Assembly (NCBI RefSeq): GCF_014852585.1
Contig: NZ_JACVBX010000002.1
Coordinates: 372,001-436,000 of the forward strand
Source: Pseudomonas sp. PDM18
GTDB taxonomy: Bacteria > Pseudomonadota > Gammaproteobacteria > Pseudomonadales > Pseudomonadaceae
Direction: 5' to 3'
Length of the DNA stretch: 64,000 bases
The notes beneath the pieces are model-generated. The model was not told the origin of the DNA. It did not search any database and worked only from the letters and a program-made list of their open reading frames with translations. This document shows, one piece after another, positions 63,430 through 64,000 of this stretch. Position 1 is the stretch's first letter. Each line of letters opens with the position of its first letter. Position numbers and translations under genes: made by a program.

Positions 63430-64000
63430 ATGAATTCTTCATCGACATTGAGGGATGACGCTTTCGAGGCGTGGCTGGGACAGGTCAACCGGGCGTGCGG
63501 TCGTTTCGATGCGCGCACTCTCGGCCCCCAGTTCCATGGACGGTTGCGCGAATACCAGGGCGGTGCGATCAAGCTTTCCGTGGTCGACATGGCTCAGGTG
63601 CATCTGTACCGGACCAGCAAGGAAGTCGGCGCCAGTGCCGGCGGGCATTATTACGCGGTGTTCCAGCTCGAAGGGCGCTCGCGCCTGGAGCAGGGCGACA
63701 ACCGCGTGGAACTGTCGCGTGGCGACATCAGCCTGATCGACGCCAGCCGCCCCAGCGACATGACCTACCTGGAGGAATCCCGGCAGCTCTCGCTGATCCT
63801 GCCGCGCCAGGTGATCGAGCGTGGCCTGCGTATGTCGGAAGTGACCTGCGCATCGAAGATCCCCGCCAGCTCGCCGATTGCCGTGCTCGCCAACCGCCTG
63901 ATCGTCGAGACCAGCCAGCAGGAAAGCCTCGGCATGCTGGAGAGCGAGGCGACCCTGGACGCCCTGGTGACGCTGCTGCGCCCCGCACTGGCCAGCCAGG
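63430..64000 (+). CDS. feaR: AraC-family regulator FeaR (partial, C-terminus off window)
   Basis: 190 codons from MNSSSTLRDDAFEAWLGQVN are seen; the AraC HTH lies beyond the edge. The visible effector domain has YYAVFQLEGRSRLEQGD, GDISLIDASRPSDMTYLEES and QLSLILPRQVIERG, following E. coli FeaR as recalled (VFQLSGQ, GDITLLDASRP, ISLLLPR). FeaR activates phenylethylamine oxidation to phenylacetate, which would feed the adjacent pathway. The 165-bp gap after paaX (63265-63429) shows nothing notable. Confidence 0.87.
   Translation, partial: MNSSSTLRDDAFEAWLGQVNRACGRFDARTLGPQFHGRLREYQGGAIKLSVVDMAQVHLYRTSKEVGASAGGHYYAVFQLEGRSRLEQGDNRVELSRGDISLIDASRPSDMTYLEESRQLSLILPRQVIERGLRMSEVTCASKIPASSPIAVLANRLIVETSQQESLGMLESEATLDALVTLLRPALASQ

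Overview
The window is high-GC chromosomal DNA from a gamma-proteobacterium, almost certainly a Pseudomonas. The reasons are the GTAGGAGCGAGC-type REP palindromes between genes, a PvdS-like iron sigma factor, and a phenylacetate cluster arranged paaFGHIJK / paaABCDE-Z with divergent paaYX and feaR. The species cannot be read from the sequence, and every family assignment here was made by eye without database searches.

1-13.5 kb (minus strand) is a cell-surface or secretion locus. A 3515-residue modular adhesin-like protein has an N-terminal DUF4347-like domain, DUF11-like domains, one SdrD-B-like domain and nine cadherin/VCBS-type repeats. It is followed by a TolC-family lipoprotein, a small HlyD-type adaptor, and a second adaptor with a soluble (GAF-like) N-terminus that runs off the left edge. 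13.9-22.6 kb holds small metabolic and regulatory units: SDR reductase, ABM monooxygenase, MocR regulator with a divergent AhpD-like protein, MFS/LysR with divergent nitronate monooxygenase, and an EamA exporter with a divergent AraC regulator. REP-type palindromes separate several of them.

22.6-47.5 kb is the most notable part: a non-ribosomal peptide siderophore locus that is not a pyoverdine locus. A PvdS-like ECF sigma gene has a promoter overlapped by a perfect Fur-type palindrome. It is divergent from an mbtH-like gene, a type II thioesterase, a TauD/SyrP-like dioxygenase, two NRPS genes (4267 and 2615 aa) and an HSL-type esterase. Domain order with eye-read A-domain codes predicts fatty acyl - (hydroxy)ornithine - D-(beta-hydroxy)aspartate - serine - glycine - D-(hydroxy)ornithine. 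This resembles the ornibactin/malleobactin plan with an added Gly and a PvdL-like acyl-loading start. Oddities are a REP palindrome inserted in frame in a condensation domain, a terminal epimerisation domain with no thioesterase, a D-Cys-type C domain after the Gly module, and no ornithine hydroxylase, acyl/formyltransferase, exporter or receptor genes in the window.

47.6-64 kb is the complete aerobic phenylacetate degradation pathway. On the minus strand lie paaF-G-H-I-J-K, a DUF1428 gene, then paaA-B-C-D-E and paaZ. On the plus strand lie paaY, paaX and the 5' part of feaR. Together they activate phenylacetate to its CoA ester (PaaK), epoxidise it (PaaABCDE), isomerise and open the ring (PaaG, PaaZ) and beta-oxidise it (PaaF, H, J), with PaaI and PaaY as CoA-ester rescue enzymes. 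PaaX probably represses; a shared 12-mer in two control regions is a candidate operator.
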